Under the pieces are notes generated by a model. It saw only the letters and a program-made list of their open reading frames with translations, was not told the DNA's origin and did no database searches. Both the position numbers and the translations under genes were made by a program. This document shows positions 49,956 to 58,496 of a DNA stretch of 64,000 nucleotides, piece by piece. The stretch's first letter is position 1; every line of letters begins with the position of its first letter. The DNA comes from DTU015 sp012837895 (lineage in GTDB: Bacteria; Bacillota; Sulfobacillia; Fermentithermobacillales; Fermentithermobacillaceae): assembly GCA_050952085.1 (NCBI GenBank), contig JBMNKH010000003.1, positions 248,001-312,000 of the forward strand. Direction: 5' to 3'.

Positions 49956-50286
49956 ACTTATCCTCCTTATATAACAAGATGTAATAAACCAACTGTTTAG
50001 TTGATCCTGATTAGGTGCAATGGCTTTATTAGATTACTCGCCAAGGTTACTTGATCAGATTATAGGATGAATTTGCCTTGCAAACCAGCTCCTAGGTATT
50101 GAAACCCGGTGTGTGCATGGATAATGGCTTACAGGACCTTGCCAGAACTCTGCAACTTGCAAGGAAAGATGGTCTTGCAAGGAGGGCCGGGAGGTCTGGA
50201 ACTGCCCCCCGGCTTTCTATGCTTGACCTTCGGTGTTTACCTTCTTGTTGTAGACTAGATACTGATCGCAACAGGTGGCGGACAAT
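49956..50286 (-). other. Gap between the repeat-peptide gene and the HTH-TPR gene
   Basis: No gene is visible. On the minus strand it holds the candidate operator (49990-50003) and a TATATA -10-like element directly before the HTH-TPR ribosome site. Confidence 0.5.
49990..50003 (-). promoter_or_regulatory. Inverted repeat (operator candidate) upstream of the HTH-TPR gene
   Basis: CAACTGTTTAGTTG is a 5-bp inverted repeat around a 4-bp centre, about 35 bp before the start codon. Read on the minus strand it lies 17 bp before TATATA, so it would cover the -35 region. This fits an autoregulatory site of the HTH protein, by inference. Confidence 0.5.
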
Positions 50287-50518
50287 TTGCCTTCGGCGGA
50301 TCGTCTTCCACAGGCGGAAGAGGTGGTGGTAGCTACGGCCCGCCGGCTATCATCCAGTACCCCGGGAACCCGTTAGCGTTGGGTGGGTCATCTTCCACAG
50401 GCGGAAGAGGTGGCGGAAGCTGCGGCCCGCCGGCTATCGTCCAGTACCCTGGGAACCCGTTAGCGTTAGGTGGATCATCTTCTACCGGTGGCAGAGGCGG
50501 AGGTAGCTGGGGCCCGGC
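50287..50518 (-). repeat. 87-bp coding tandem repeat of the small peptide gene (2 full + 1 decayed copy)
   Basis: Copy boundaries on the plus strand fall at 50460, 50373 and 50287 (87 and 86 bp). Read on the minus strand the two complete copies encode the same 29-residue unit. The third copy follows the stop codon; it begins with TAG where the others have CAG and has lost one base near its far end. Confidence 0.9.
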
Positions 50519-50623
50519 GGTTTCGTATATAGTGCGATCATACCTGTTTAGGGCTATAGCGCCACCTAACCCGATGCTGATAACAAGAGCCAGGCAAACT
50601 ATGATGTGAAGATGCCTTTTCAT
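50333..50623 (-). CDS. Tandem-repeat small membrane-anchored protein, putative signal-peptide precursor
   Basis: A 96-residue protein. The ATG at 50623 has GGAGGT 7 nt upstream. Residues 3-25 (RHLHIIVCLALVISIGLGGA) are one hydrophobic segment, a signal or anchor. The rest is two near-identical copies of a 29-residue unit: GPQLPPPLPPVEDD, PPNANGFPGYW and then TIAG or MIAG. Each copy ends with an aromatic GFPGYW motif. The gene stops with TAG exactly where a third copy begins. A perfect-match SigH promoter and an attenuator-like leader precede it. By analogy to Phr precursors and repeat-type signal precursors, the units may be released as signals. No family recognised. Confidence 0.75.
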   Translation of the reverse strand: MKRHLHIIVCLALVISIGLGGAIALNRYDRTIYETAGPQLPPPLPPVEDDPPNANGFPGYWTIAGGPQLPPPLPPVEDDPPNANGFPGYWMIAGGP

Positions 50624-50649
50624 CTGGCTCACCTCCAGATAGAGAACTT

Positions 50650-50672
50650 GGAAAACCAGTTGCAGGTTTTCC
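50650..50672 (-). other. Hairpin before the repeat-peptide ribosome site
   Basis: GGAAAAC (50650-50656) and GTTTTCC (50666-50672) form a 7-bp stem with a 9-nt loop in the leader, 14 bp from the ribosome site. It could influence translation. Confidence 0.5.
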
Positions 50673-50716
50673 TGAAGTAAAGTTCGCTTCGCTGGAGACT
50701 CGTTTATGATTGGCAA

Positions 50717-50799
50717 GGTGCCTGCTGGCAAATCCACCTGTTAGAAAAAGAAGGCACCCACAAATCCAGTTAGTGGTGCCTTTAGAGGTGGATGCCGGC
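50717..50799 (-). promoter_or_regulatory. Attenuator-like leader structure of the repeat-peptide gene
   Basis: On the minus strand GGCACC (50775-50780) pairs with GGTGCC (50753-50758), followed by a TTCTTTTTCT tract, forming an intrinsic terminator. A second GGCACC lies further on (complement of 50717-50722) and could pair with the same GGTGCC. An outer arm of 13 bp pairs 50724-50739 with 50784-50799. The three pairings are mutually exclusive in part, which suggests an attenuator. Inference from inverted repeats. Confidence 0.6.
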
Positions 50800-50803
50800 T
50801 GAG

Positions 50804-51041
50804 TCCTCGGCCGATTCTTTGGACAGTAACATAATTCTACCAGCGATCAGGTATTCCTTTGTAAGCTACTGCCAAGCATGGTAGCAAATCCCAACAAGTC
50901 AGCCTGGTGATCCGGTGGTGTAGGATCTTGTAGATCGGTTAAGAGAACATACCGCTTCTTTACTGTCAGTTAATTGAATCAATCTTGCGGTGGAGATTAT
51001 GTAAATAAGACGCTTGAAAATATTCCCTGAGCTAAAGGCGA
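50804..51041. other. Gap holding the repeat-peptide promoter, otherwise no recognised element
   Basis: Apart from the SigH promoter at 50834-50860, nothing was recognised between the attenuator and the sirtuin stop codon. Confidence 0.5.
50834..50860 (-). promoter_or_regulatory. SigH-type promoter for the repeat-peptide gene
   Basis: On the minus strand AAAGGAATA (50860-50852), an 11-bp spacer and GTAGAAT (50840-50834) match the SigH consensus RnAGGAwWW-N11-RnnGAAT fully, with the same spacing as the spoIIA promoter at 5618. It points at the repeat-peptide gene, giving a leader of about 200 nt. In B. subtilis many phr pheromone genes use SigH. Confidence 0.75.
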
Positions 51042-51800
51042 CTAATCACTAGTGTCCTGGAACTTAGGGTGGGTCTTGATGTATGCCGGCAATTTCCTGA
51101 GGACAATCCCTGCCTTATCGTGAATCACTATTGTCGCTGCGTTGTCGTACGGTGTAGGTTCCAGGTTTATGATAGCGATCTGCTTCGCCAGGGATGGAAG
51201 ATACGAGACAGGAGCTACCTGAAGGCTGGAACCTACAACCAGCATCAGATCAGCTTTCTGTGCCTGCTGTATAGCTTCCTCAAAGGACGGTGGCATGGGA
51301 TCGCCGAAAAACACCACATCCGGTCTTAAGATACCGGTGCACTTACACTTAGGCGGTATTTTGCCTCTTGACACCTGGTCTGCCAAGGACTCAAAGGAGG
51401 TTTTTGTCTGGCAGTCAAGGCAGGTACAAGTACGCAAGTTGCCGTGCATCTCCAATACCTTCTTGGACCCCGACTCGTAGTGCAGCCCGTCGATGTTCTG
51501 GGTGATCACAGCATGCACTAGGGATCTTTGTTCCAGCCATGCCAGCGCCTTGTGAGCTGCATTGGGCTTTTTGCCCCGCATGGTGTTGAGAAGTTCCAGT
51601 CCTTCAGTGTAGAAGAGGCGTGGCTGGTAGTAGAGGGTTTCAAGGCTAAGGAGCCTCATCGCATCGAGATTTTTCCATAGTCCCCTGGAACCCCTGAAAT
51701 CCGGGATGCCGCTTTCAGTTGAGACACCGGCGCCTGTCAACACTACTGTGTATTTTGACAGTCTGATAGCGTGTGCCAGATCCTTTATGGCAGGAGTCAC
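51042..51800 (-). CDS. cobB: NAD-dependent protein deacylase (Sir2 family)
   Basis: A 252-residue sirtuin on the minus strand. GTG 51800 is used because GAGGTGAG lies 7 nt upstream; a longer frame to 51932 has no site. All motifs are present: VVLTGAGVSTESGIPDFRG, TQNIDGLH, EMHGN (catalytic His), four zinc cysteines (CTCLDC and CKC), and VVGSSLQVAPV. It removes acetyl and other acyl groups from lysines using NAD. Cytoplasmic. Confidence 0.95.
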   Translation of the reverse strand: MTPAIKDLAHAIRLSKYTVVLTGAGVSTESGIPDFRGSRGLWKNLDAMRLLSLETLYYQPRLFYTEGLELLNTMRGKKPNAAHKALAWLEQRSLVHAVITQNIDGLHYESGSKKVLEMHGNLRTCTCLDCQTKTSFESLADQVSRGKIPPKCKCTGILRPDVVFFGDPMPPSFEEAIQQAQKADLMLVVGSSLQVAPVSYLPSLAKQIAIINLEPTPYDNAATIVIHDKAGIVLRKLPAYIKTHPKFQDTSD

Positions 51801-52250
51801 TGCGATTCTCACCTCTCTCTGATTCACGATGGCGCTTAACCGCACCCTGGCAATCCAGGCCAAATCGTTATGTCTTTTGACTGGGTTTGTCTGACCGGCA
51901 AGTTCAACAACCAAATGGACGATCATGTGCAACCTCTATTGGCGGATTTTGGTTCCATTCTATTCTTACGTGAAACGCTGGTTTGGCGCAAGGTGGCAGG
52001 TAACGGCTACAGACGCGATGCTCGTTATCAACCGGTCATCTCCTTAGCTTAGCCAATCTATGCGTGATTTCGCGATGAGTAGGTAGGAATGCAGGGTGTA
52101 GATGAAATACAATAAGGGTGTAAAAAGAATGTGAAGACTATACGGGCTTCGAGTCGGCACAGTAGCTGGCATCAGCGCAGTAGCTGGCAATTCTGCCGGT
52201 ACCGGTACTGCCCGGCTAAGGGAACCGACTGGATTTGTGAGGTGTGCACC
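51801..52250. other. Divergent intergenic region between the sirtuin and YkvA genes
   Basis: No convincing gene is visible in this 450-bp gap. It holds a 15-bp near-perfect direct repeat (GCrCAGTAGCTGGCA at 52157 and 52175). Promoters for both flanking genes are expected here but none is clear. Confidence 0.5.
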
Positions 52251-52835
52251 GTGAGGGAGAATCCCGGGCTCCATGAAGGCACTAAAGAAGGCAAGAAAAG
52301 CGAGAGAAGGATATATGACAGATACCGCATGCGGATTTCGAAAACGCTCGAATCAAGTCTTCCTCCCACGTATCAAAGGGCAAGTCAACTTCTATTTCTC
52401 TTACCGGACTTAGCTGTCCTGATCTTGCGCTTGCTAAAGGATGCAAGAGTACCCGCTAAAGCCAAGGTTAATCTGGGTATCGCCTTTGCTTACCTTAGTT
52501 CGCCGGTAGATATTCTCCCTGACGTTGTGCCTGTCTTGGGACAACTGGATGACTTGATTATCGCCACAACTGCTGTTCACAGCATTCTCAAAAGCACGCC
52601 TGAAGAGGTTGTGCGGGAGAATTGGTCAGGTTCTGTAGATGTGCTGGAAGGAATACAAAACGTCCTGGATATGGTTTCTTACCTCATGGGTAACAGGTTC
52701 GTAAGGATGATTATAGCAGGCTTTGCGCGCAAGCCTGGTTTCTCATTGCCATCGGCGAAAGATCTCGTGAGCAATCTGATTGGAGACAGAGTAGGCAAGT
52801 TCACCTTCAGGCGTTTGGAAAGACTGGAGACATAA
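52251..52835 (+). CDS. YkvA family (DUF1232) protein
   Basis: A 194-residue protein. The DUF1232 motif AKVNLGIAFAYLSSPVDILPDVVPVLGQLDDLIIA (about residues 85-119) is clear, with membrane-active character. GTG 52251 (GAGGTG upstream) is used; ATG 52329 would give a 168-residue form without the basic N-terminus. Function is unknown. Confidence 0.85.
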   Translation: MRENPGLHEGTKEGKKSERRIYDRYRMRISKTLESSLPPTYQRASQLLFLLPDLAVLILRLLKDARVPAKAKVNLGIAFAYLSSPVDILPDVVPVLGQLDDLIIATTAVHSILKSTPEEVVRENWSGSVDVLEGIQNVLDMVSYLMGNRFVRMIIAGFARKPGFSLPSAKDLVSNLIGDRVGKFTFRRLERLET

Positions 52836-52891
52836 CTTAATGCAGCTAGTGCCAGCAACCACAAGCTAGACGCAAGAAAGGGGCGCACAGG

Positions 52892-53881
52892 ATGATAGTC
52901 GTAACCGGAGCAACCGGCCATCTTGGGAACAACCTTGTACGAGCCCTAGTCAAGAGGAACTACCGGTTAAGGTGTATGGTGCTTACAGGAGAGAGTTTGG
53001 AACCCCTGCAGGGACTGGACGTTGAAGTCGTGGAAGGGGACGTCCGCGACATTGAATCCCTGTACAAGGCCTTTGATGGTGCTGATATCGTGTTTCATCT
53101 TGCCTCAATCATCAGTTTGTTGCCCGGCAACAATGAACTCCTCGAGGAAGTGAATGTCAGGGGAGCCAGGAACGTTGCCGAAGCTTGCCTCACAACCGGC
53201 GTCAGGCGGTTGGTGTATACCAGTTCCATTCACGCCTTGGTTGAACCGCCTATGGGACAAGTCATCGACGAATCCATGCCATGCGACCCCGAACATATAT
53301 CCATGGCATACAGCAAGTCCAAGGCCAAGGCGACACTCGAAGTTCTCGACGTGATAGGAAAAGGACTTGATGGCGTAATCGTAATGCCCACAGGCGTCAT
53401 CGGGCCGTATGATTTCAAACCTTCTGCCACAGGACAGATGTTGCTCGATTATGCGGCAGGCAAGATCCCTGTACGCATCGGAGGCGGCTACGACTTTGTA
53501 GACGTAAGAGACGTAGCTGAAGGCCAGATACTCGTCGCAGAGAAAGGGAGAACTGGGGAGAAGTACATCCTATCGGGCGAATGGATGTCAGTCGATGATA
53601 TCCTGCAAGAGGTATCAAACGCTACAAAGGCACCGTTGCCTCGCTGGAAGATACCTGCAGCACTGGCGTCTGCTGTAGCTCTCATGATCACCTCGTACTG
53701 CATGGTAACAGGGGCCAAGGTTCTCATAAACCATGATTCAGTCAGTACGCTCAGGGGCAATTCCCTCATATCGTCTGAGAAAGCCCGCAGCGAACTTGGA
53801 TACACGTCCAGGCCAATACGGCAGACCATCAGGGATACCCTTGACTGGTTCGGAGAACGTGGGTGGCTCAAGACACGCTAA
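52892..53881 (+). CDS. NAD-dependent epimerase/dehydratase family protein
   Basis: A 329-residue extended SDR. The cofactor motif is VTGATGHLGNNLVRAL, GDVRD and the catalytic region TSSIHALV with YSKSK. The position of the catalytic Tyr (YxxxK) is right for an active enzyme. AAGGGG precedes ATG 52892 at a usable distance. The substrate is unknown; related proteins act on sugar nucleotides or on steroid-like ketones. Confidence 0.9.
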   Translation: MIVVTGATGHLGNNLVRALVKRNYRLRCMVLTGESLEPLQGLDVEVVEGDVRDIESLYKAFDGADIVFHLASIISLLPGNNELLEEVNVRGARNVAEACLTTGVRRLVYTSSIHALVEPPMGQVIDESMPCDPEHISMAYSKSKAKATLEVLDVIGKGLDGVIVMPTGVIGPYDFKPSATGQMLLDYAAGKIPVRIGGGYDFVDVRDVAEGQILVAEKGRTGEKYILSGEWMSVDDILQEVSNATKAPLPRWKIPAALASAVALMITSYCMVTGAKVLINHDSVSTLRGNSLISSEKARSELGYTSRPIRQTIRDTLDWFGERGWLKTR

Positions 53882-53943
53882 GCCCTCATGGGGCCGCTAG
53901 AACTGAGGTTATTTAATGGAAGTCAGAAATCTGGAGGTTGCAA

Positions 53944-55152
53944 ATGCTTACAGGACAACTGCTTGAACTCGTATTTGAGTCTGCAAGCATCCAGCGGTGG
54001 AATGACCACATGAGGCCGCCCCAGGGGTTTACCGAGCTGGACAAGCAGGCCCACAAGATGATGTACGCATATGTGTTGGGCAAACTCGAAGAGGATTCAG
54101 GCTCAGGGCTTGACTTCGACTGGGTAAGGCTCATCGAAGGCGGGCTGTTCGAATTCTTGCACCGGATCAAGCTTACTGACATTAAGCCTCCGTTGTTTCA
54201 CAAACTCATGGAAGAGAAAGGGCCTGAGATCAACCAGTGGGTACTTCTACAATACGAAGAGGTCCTGAGCCAGGTCAACCGGGGTCTGTACACACGGTTC
54301 CGGGAGTACCTCATGGATGAGGAGTACGGTTTCGCCGAAAAGGAGATACTTAAGGCATCCCACTACCTGGCAACCCAATGGGAGTTCGCCCACATATACA
54401 GGCTCAATCAAGGCTTGTACGGGCTTGAAAACGAGAAGGCGAGCATAGAAGGCAGGCTCAAGGAACACGGCTGCCTGGCGGGAGTGCGCTCCTTGGGTGT
54501 GGACACCAATATCCGGAATTTCATGGACCTTGTAGGCCAGCTCCGGTTCCAACAGCGCTGGGGGCATTCGCCCAGGATACCCCAGACTTCTGTGCTTGGA
54601 CACGTGCTTGTGGTGGCGGTGATTGCCTACTTCGCATCCCTCGACCTCAAGGCGTGTCCCAAGCGGCTTTACAACAACTATATGTGCGGGCTGTTTCACG
54701 ACCTTCCGGAAGTCTTGACCAGGGATATCGTGGCTCCTGTCAAGCGGTCCATCCCGGATCTGGATAAAATCATCAAGAGCATTGAGTCTGCGTGGTTCGA
54801 GGAGAGAATCTACCCCCTGTTGCCTGAGTCGTGGCACGATGAGATAAGGTATTTCGTTGAGGATGAATTCCGAGACCGCATACGGGTTGACCGAAAGCGG
54901 CTCAACACGAAAATCACTCCCGAACACAATGAAGACTGCTACGATCCCCTGGACGGGACCGTGATAAAGGCGTGCGACCAGCTTGCAGCCTACGTAGAAG
55001 CGTTTCTTTCAATACGGCACGGGATCCGTTCCAAGCACCTCAAAGACGGGCTTTTCATACGCCACAGGTATGAAGGCGAGAAGGGGATAGTGTCGGGAGT
55101 GGATTTTGGCCCCGTGTTTGCGTATTTCAACCCGGAGGAACTCGGTTTGTGA
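53944..55152 (+). CDS. HD-domain hydrolase (YfbR-like)
   Basis: A 402-residue protein from ATG 53944 (GGAGG 6 nt upstream). The HD motifs are HVLVVAVIAYF, GLFHDLPEVLTRDIVAPVK (His-Asp) and, near the end, KACDQLAAYVEAFLS. The central LFHDLPEVLTxDI pattern is that of the YfbR dCMP/dNMP phosphatase group, here in a protein about twice as long. The N-terminal 180 residues have no recognised domain. The exact substrate is inferred only. Confidence 0.88.
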   Translation: MLTGQLLELVFESASIQRWNDHMRPPQGFTELDKQAHKMMYAYVLGKLEEDSGSGLDFDWVRLIEGGLFEFLHRIKLTDIKPPLFHKLMEEKGPEINQWVLLQYEEVLSQVNRGLYTRFREYLMDEEYGFAEKEILKASHYLATQWEFAHIYRLNQGLYGLENEKASIEGRLKEHGCLAGVRSLGVDTNIRNFMDLVGQLRFQQRWGHSPRIPQTSVLGHVLVVAVIAYFASLDLKACPKRLYNNYMCGLFHDLPEVLTRDIVAPVKRSIPDLDKIIKSIESAWFEERIYPLLPESWHDEIRYFVEDEFRDRIRVDRKRLNTKITPEHNEDCYDPLDGTVIKACDQLAAYVEAFLSIRHGIRSKHLKDGLFIRHRYEGEKGIVSGVDFGPVFAYFNPEELGL

Positions 55153-55340
55153 AAACCCATTCGTTAAGTGAGCTCAAGTGAGTATGAGAAACGAGATAAA
55201 CTCACTAACAGAAAGAAGGTATTGTGCATAACCGCATTTTGATGTGCTCTACCAGCAAGGGAAGCACATACCTTCTCATGCTCAGGCTGCTGAAGAAGCA
55301 CAAACCGAGTTGGCAAAGCACAAACGGAAAGGAGGAGATC

Positions 55341-55658
55341 ATGGTCCGGAGTCTTAGATCAAGCAATTATCGGTGGAGTTACGTAGTTTCCGATGCCTTC
55401 TTCGTTGTCGGAATCACACTAGCATCTGTCGGGGCTTTAGCTGCAGTAGACAACACGGGCTTTTTTGATCTAGTGCGCTACAGCAGTAGGCGTTTTATGG
55501 ACCTACTGTTGAACAAGTCTACGCGCCCAAATGTCCTTACAGGTGGCTTTGCGACCTATGTGCACCGCTCACGGCGCAAGCACGAGGTACGTTATCCTCT
55601 GCTGATTGGAGCGTTTTTCTTGTTTTTGTCACTGATGGTCGCTTTACTGGCTTCTTAA
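55341..55658 (+). CDS. Small two-segment membrane protein, hypothetical
   Basis: A 105-residue protein from ATG 55341, with GGAGGAG upstream. Two hydrophobic segments (VVSDAFFVVGITLASVGALAA and YPLLIGAFFLFLSLMVALLAS) flank a polar loop. Family not recognised. It sits between the HD gene and the peptide-transporter operon. Confidence 0.6.
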   Translation: MVRSLRSSNYRWSYVVSDAFFVVGITLASVGALAAVDNTGFFDLVRYSSRRFMDLLLNKSTRPNVLTGGFATYVHRSRRKHEVRYPLLIGAFFLFLSLMVALLAS

Positions 55659-55695
55659 TCGCAGAGCTTTACAAAGCTTATTGGGAGGTTCTATG

Positions 55696-57449
55696 ATGCG
55701 GACAAGAGTAGCTCTGATAGCCATAGCTGTCATAATGAGTCTTCTAGCCGGATGTACACAAGAACAGGAACCCGAAGTGCAACTTCCAAAGGCGTTGTAT
55801 CTCCCTTCACTAAGAGCCGCTGCCACTGCCAATATCCACTTGGGAGGCCTTGACGCGGACGGAGAAATCACCAATCTGATTACAGGAACTCTGTATACTT
55901 GGATGCCTTTGCCTGACAGATCAGGAACAGCTCTTGTGCCTGAACTGGCTGGCGGTGAGCCCATTGATGTATCGGGAGACGGCACAGTATGGCACGTTAA
56001 AATACGTGAAGATGCCAAATGGGAAAACGGGGAACCGATCACTGCAGATTCATTCATCTACAGTTGGAAGATGATGCTCGATCCCAAACTGGTAAACTCC
56101 CAGGCCAGCAACTTCGCTAGGTACTTCATCGAAATAGAGAATGCCTTGGCCTACGCTGTTCAGGAATCCACTGAACCAAAGGTTGAAGTTGCCTGGGAAG
56201 ATGTCGGTATCAAGAAGATTGACGATCATACCATCGAACTCACCTTGGCCGGAGCCTATTCAGTTGAGGAAGTAATGAGGCACTTCGCAGCTGACCGCTC
56301 AGGTCTGGTATATGAGCCCATCTACGAGGCGGAAATGAATGCCGATCGCACAGCAACTTTGTACGGTACCTCTAAGGAAACGGTTCTGTCCTCAGGGCCG
56401 TTCATTCTTGTAGAGTGGGTCAAAGGTGCTGAACGTGTGTTTGAGAAGAATCCATACTACGTGCATGCCGATAGGATCAAATTGGACAAGATAGTCTACC
56501 GCGTAGTAGAGGATCCCGGTACCCGCGTTCAGATGTTTGAAACGGTGAACTGGACTACGTGGATCTTGTTGGCGAGTACATCACCCAATATGCTGATGAT
56601 CCCAGGGTGATTTATGGTGCCTCAAGAGCTATCAGACAGTTGGAGATCAACTCTTCATACCCCGACCAGCCCATATTCGACAACATCAACTTCAGAAAAG
56701 CCATCTACTATGCGATAGACCGGGAAACCATTGCTGAACTTGCGAATGCTCAGCCTATGCCGGGCATAGTTCCCTACACCAGCGCCGCATACTCTGACGG
56801 GACTTTGTTCAGGACGGTAGCGGAACAGGCCGGATATCTCCCCGAAAACTACGGATACGACCCAGAACCTGCTCTGGAGTACTTCAACAAGGCCTTGGAA
56901 GAGGAAGGCCTCGACAAGGTTAGCGTTGTCCTCAATTACACTACGACCTTGCAAGATCACATCATAATAGCCGAGTTTATCCAGCAGTCATTGCCTGAGA
57001 TTTTCGGCGAAGACAGATTTGAAATGGAAATCCGCGGACTGCCCAGCGCGCAGAATATCGATAACTTGAAAGCCAGCCCCACTAATCCAAGGGCTTACCA
57101 AATGGCACTTGCCCAATGGGGTTTATCCGCAGCAGATTTCGCCCCCAACAAAGTGTTCGAGGTGTACACCAGCGATTACCCAAGGCGCAATGGACCCTAT
57201 AAGAGCACCAGATTGGATGAGCTCTACGCAGAGTCAATTCGCGATGAAGTGCGTAGAGATGAAAAGAGAGTTGTAGAACTGGCCTTGGAAATGGAGAAGG
57301 TGTTTATTGAGGAAGTTATCAACGTTCCCATAATCACGTCTAGCACAGGATTGGGCATGGCAGGAGACCGGCTGATCCTGGCTGTGGATCAATGGAGTCC
57401 TGGAGGTGGCTGGTGCTGGAAGTTCGCCGACATCGACGTGACTAAGTAG
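55696..57449 (+). pseudogene. Oligopeptide ABC transporter, substrate-binding lipoprotein (frameshifted)
   Basis: An OppA-type SBP_bac_5 protein with lipobox LLAGC after an N-terminal signal. The frame from ATG 55696 reads well to about residue 282 (VQMFET), then becomes nonsense and stops at 56610. In the +1 frame the reading resumes with LDYVDLVGEYITQYADDPRV and continues to TAG 57449 (ending WKFADIDVTK). One missing base in the GG of 56543-56545 explains it: inserting a G restores ETGELDYVDLVG. It is a recent single-base deletion or a sequencing error. The rest of the operon is intact. Confidence 0.9.
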
Positions 57450-57485
57450 GGTGACGGTTTGAGTTTCGCTTGATCAACTGTGCTT

Positions 57486-57519
57486 ACAGTGCCCTGAGGC
57501 TTGCAGCCCAGGGCACTGT
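57486..57519 (+). other. Intercistronic hairpin between oppA and oppB
   Basis: ACAGTGCCCTG (57486-57496) and CAGGGCACTGT (57509-57519) form an 11-bp perfect stem with a 12-nt loop. No T tract follows. Such hairpins after binding-protein genes usually protect the upstream mRNA, giving more binding protein than permease. Confidence 0.75.
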
Positions 57520-57551
57520 GAGCACAAAACAGCACTAGGGAGAGGGTTGTT

Positions 57552-58496
57552 TTGACTAGATATATCCTCAGCAGGCTTGTGGCGATGTGTATCACCTTGT
57601 TCATCATCCTTACCATTGCCTTCATGGTGGTGCGGCTCATGCCGGGCAGTGTATACGATAACCCTGAGTATTCGATTGAGATCATCCAAGCGCTTGAAGC
57701 TAAAGCCCAGTTGGACAAGCCATGGATTATCCAGTATTTCCACTTCCTAAAGGGGGCTCTTAGAGGAGACTGGGGAGTTTCGGTTAAGATCGCGCCCTGC
57801 GTTCCTGTGTTTGACGTGATCAAACAACGGATTCCCATCACCATACTCCTGAACATTATCTCACTGGTGATTTCCTTGCCCATTGGTATCTTGGCCGGTA
57901 CCGTTGCTGCTATGAACAGATCTCGAATGCCGGATCACATTATCTCATTCCTGGTAGTTATTTTTATCTCGGTACCTTCCTTTGTGTTTGCTACCTTGAT
58001 GCAGTACTTCCTGGCGTTTAAGGCAGGGTGGTTTCCCATCGTCTACAGTGCCACTGCTGCTGGGACCGCCAAGTACCGTTCAATGATGCTTCCGATGTTA
58101 GCTCTGTCTTTCGGACCCATTGCTACCGTTACCCGGTACCTGCGCGGGGAACTCATCGAGAACTTGAGTTCTGAATATATGCTGCTGGCCAGGACAAAAG
58201 GACTCACAAAATACCAAGCTGCGTTTCGGCACGCCTTTAGGAACTCATGCGTTCCTCTGGCCAACATAATTATCCCGATGTTTACCGGCATTCTCGGTGG
58301 CTCTCTGGTAGTAGAGCGTATTTTTGCAATTCCCGGGGTCGGGGGATTGATGGTTGAGTCGGTCAGTACCAGCGATCATTTCCTAACTGTAGCTGTCTTG
58401 TTGTTCTACTCGGTTATTTCTCTGTTCACCATCCTGTTAGTAGATATTTCCTACGGCATAATCGATCCACGTATACGGCTAGGGGGGAATGAATGA
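57552..58496 (+). CDS. Oligopeptide ABC transporter permease (OppB/DppB)
   Basis: A 314-residue permease from TTG 57552 with an N-terminal segment RYILSRLVAMCITLFIILTI, the family motif LPIGILAGTVAA, and the EAA loop YMLLARTKGLTKYQAAFRHAFRNS. It has six membrane segments. It forms the channel with OppC. The stop overlaps oppC (ATGA). Confidence 0.93.
   Translation: MTRYILSRLVAMCITLFIILTIAFMVVRLMPGSVYDNPEYSIEIIQALEAKAQLDKPWIIQYFHFLKGALRGDWGVSVKIAPCVPVFDVIKQRIPITILLNIISLVISLPIGILAGTVAAMNRSRMPDHIISFLVVIFISVPSFVFATLMQYFLAFKAGWFPIVYSATAAGTAKYRSMMLPMLALSFGPIATVTRYLRGELIENLSSEYMLLARTKGLTKYQAAFRHAFRNSCVPLANIIIPMFTGILGGSLVVERIFAIPGVGGLMVESVSTSDHFLTVAVLLFYSVISLFTILLVDISYGIIDPRIRLGGNE

Noticed and set aside
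50333..50335. UAG read-through or pyrrolysine in the repeat-peptide gene
   Set aside because: The third copy also has a base loss and ends soon, so a simple nonsense change is the better explanation; no pyrrolysine genes are seen.
50717..50799. T-box riboswitch in the repeat-peptide leader
   Set aside because: The conserved T-box sequence is absent; only the alternative hairpins are present.
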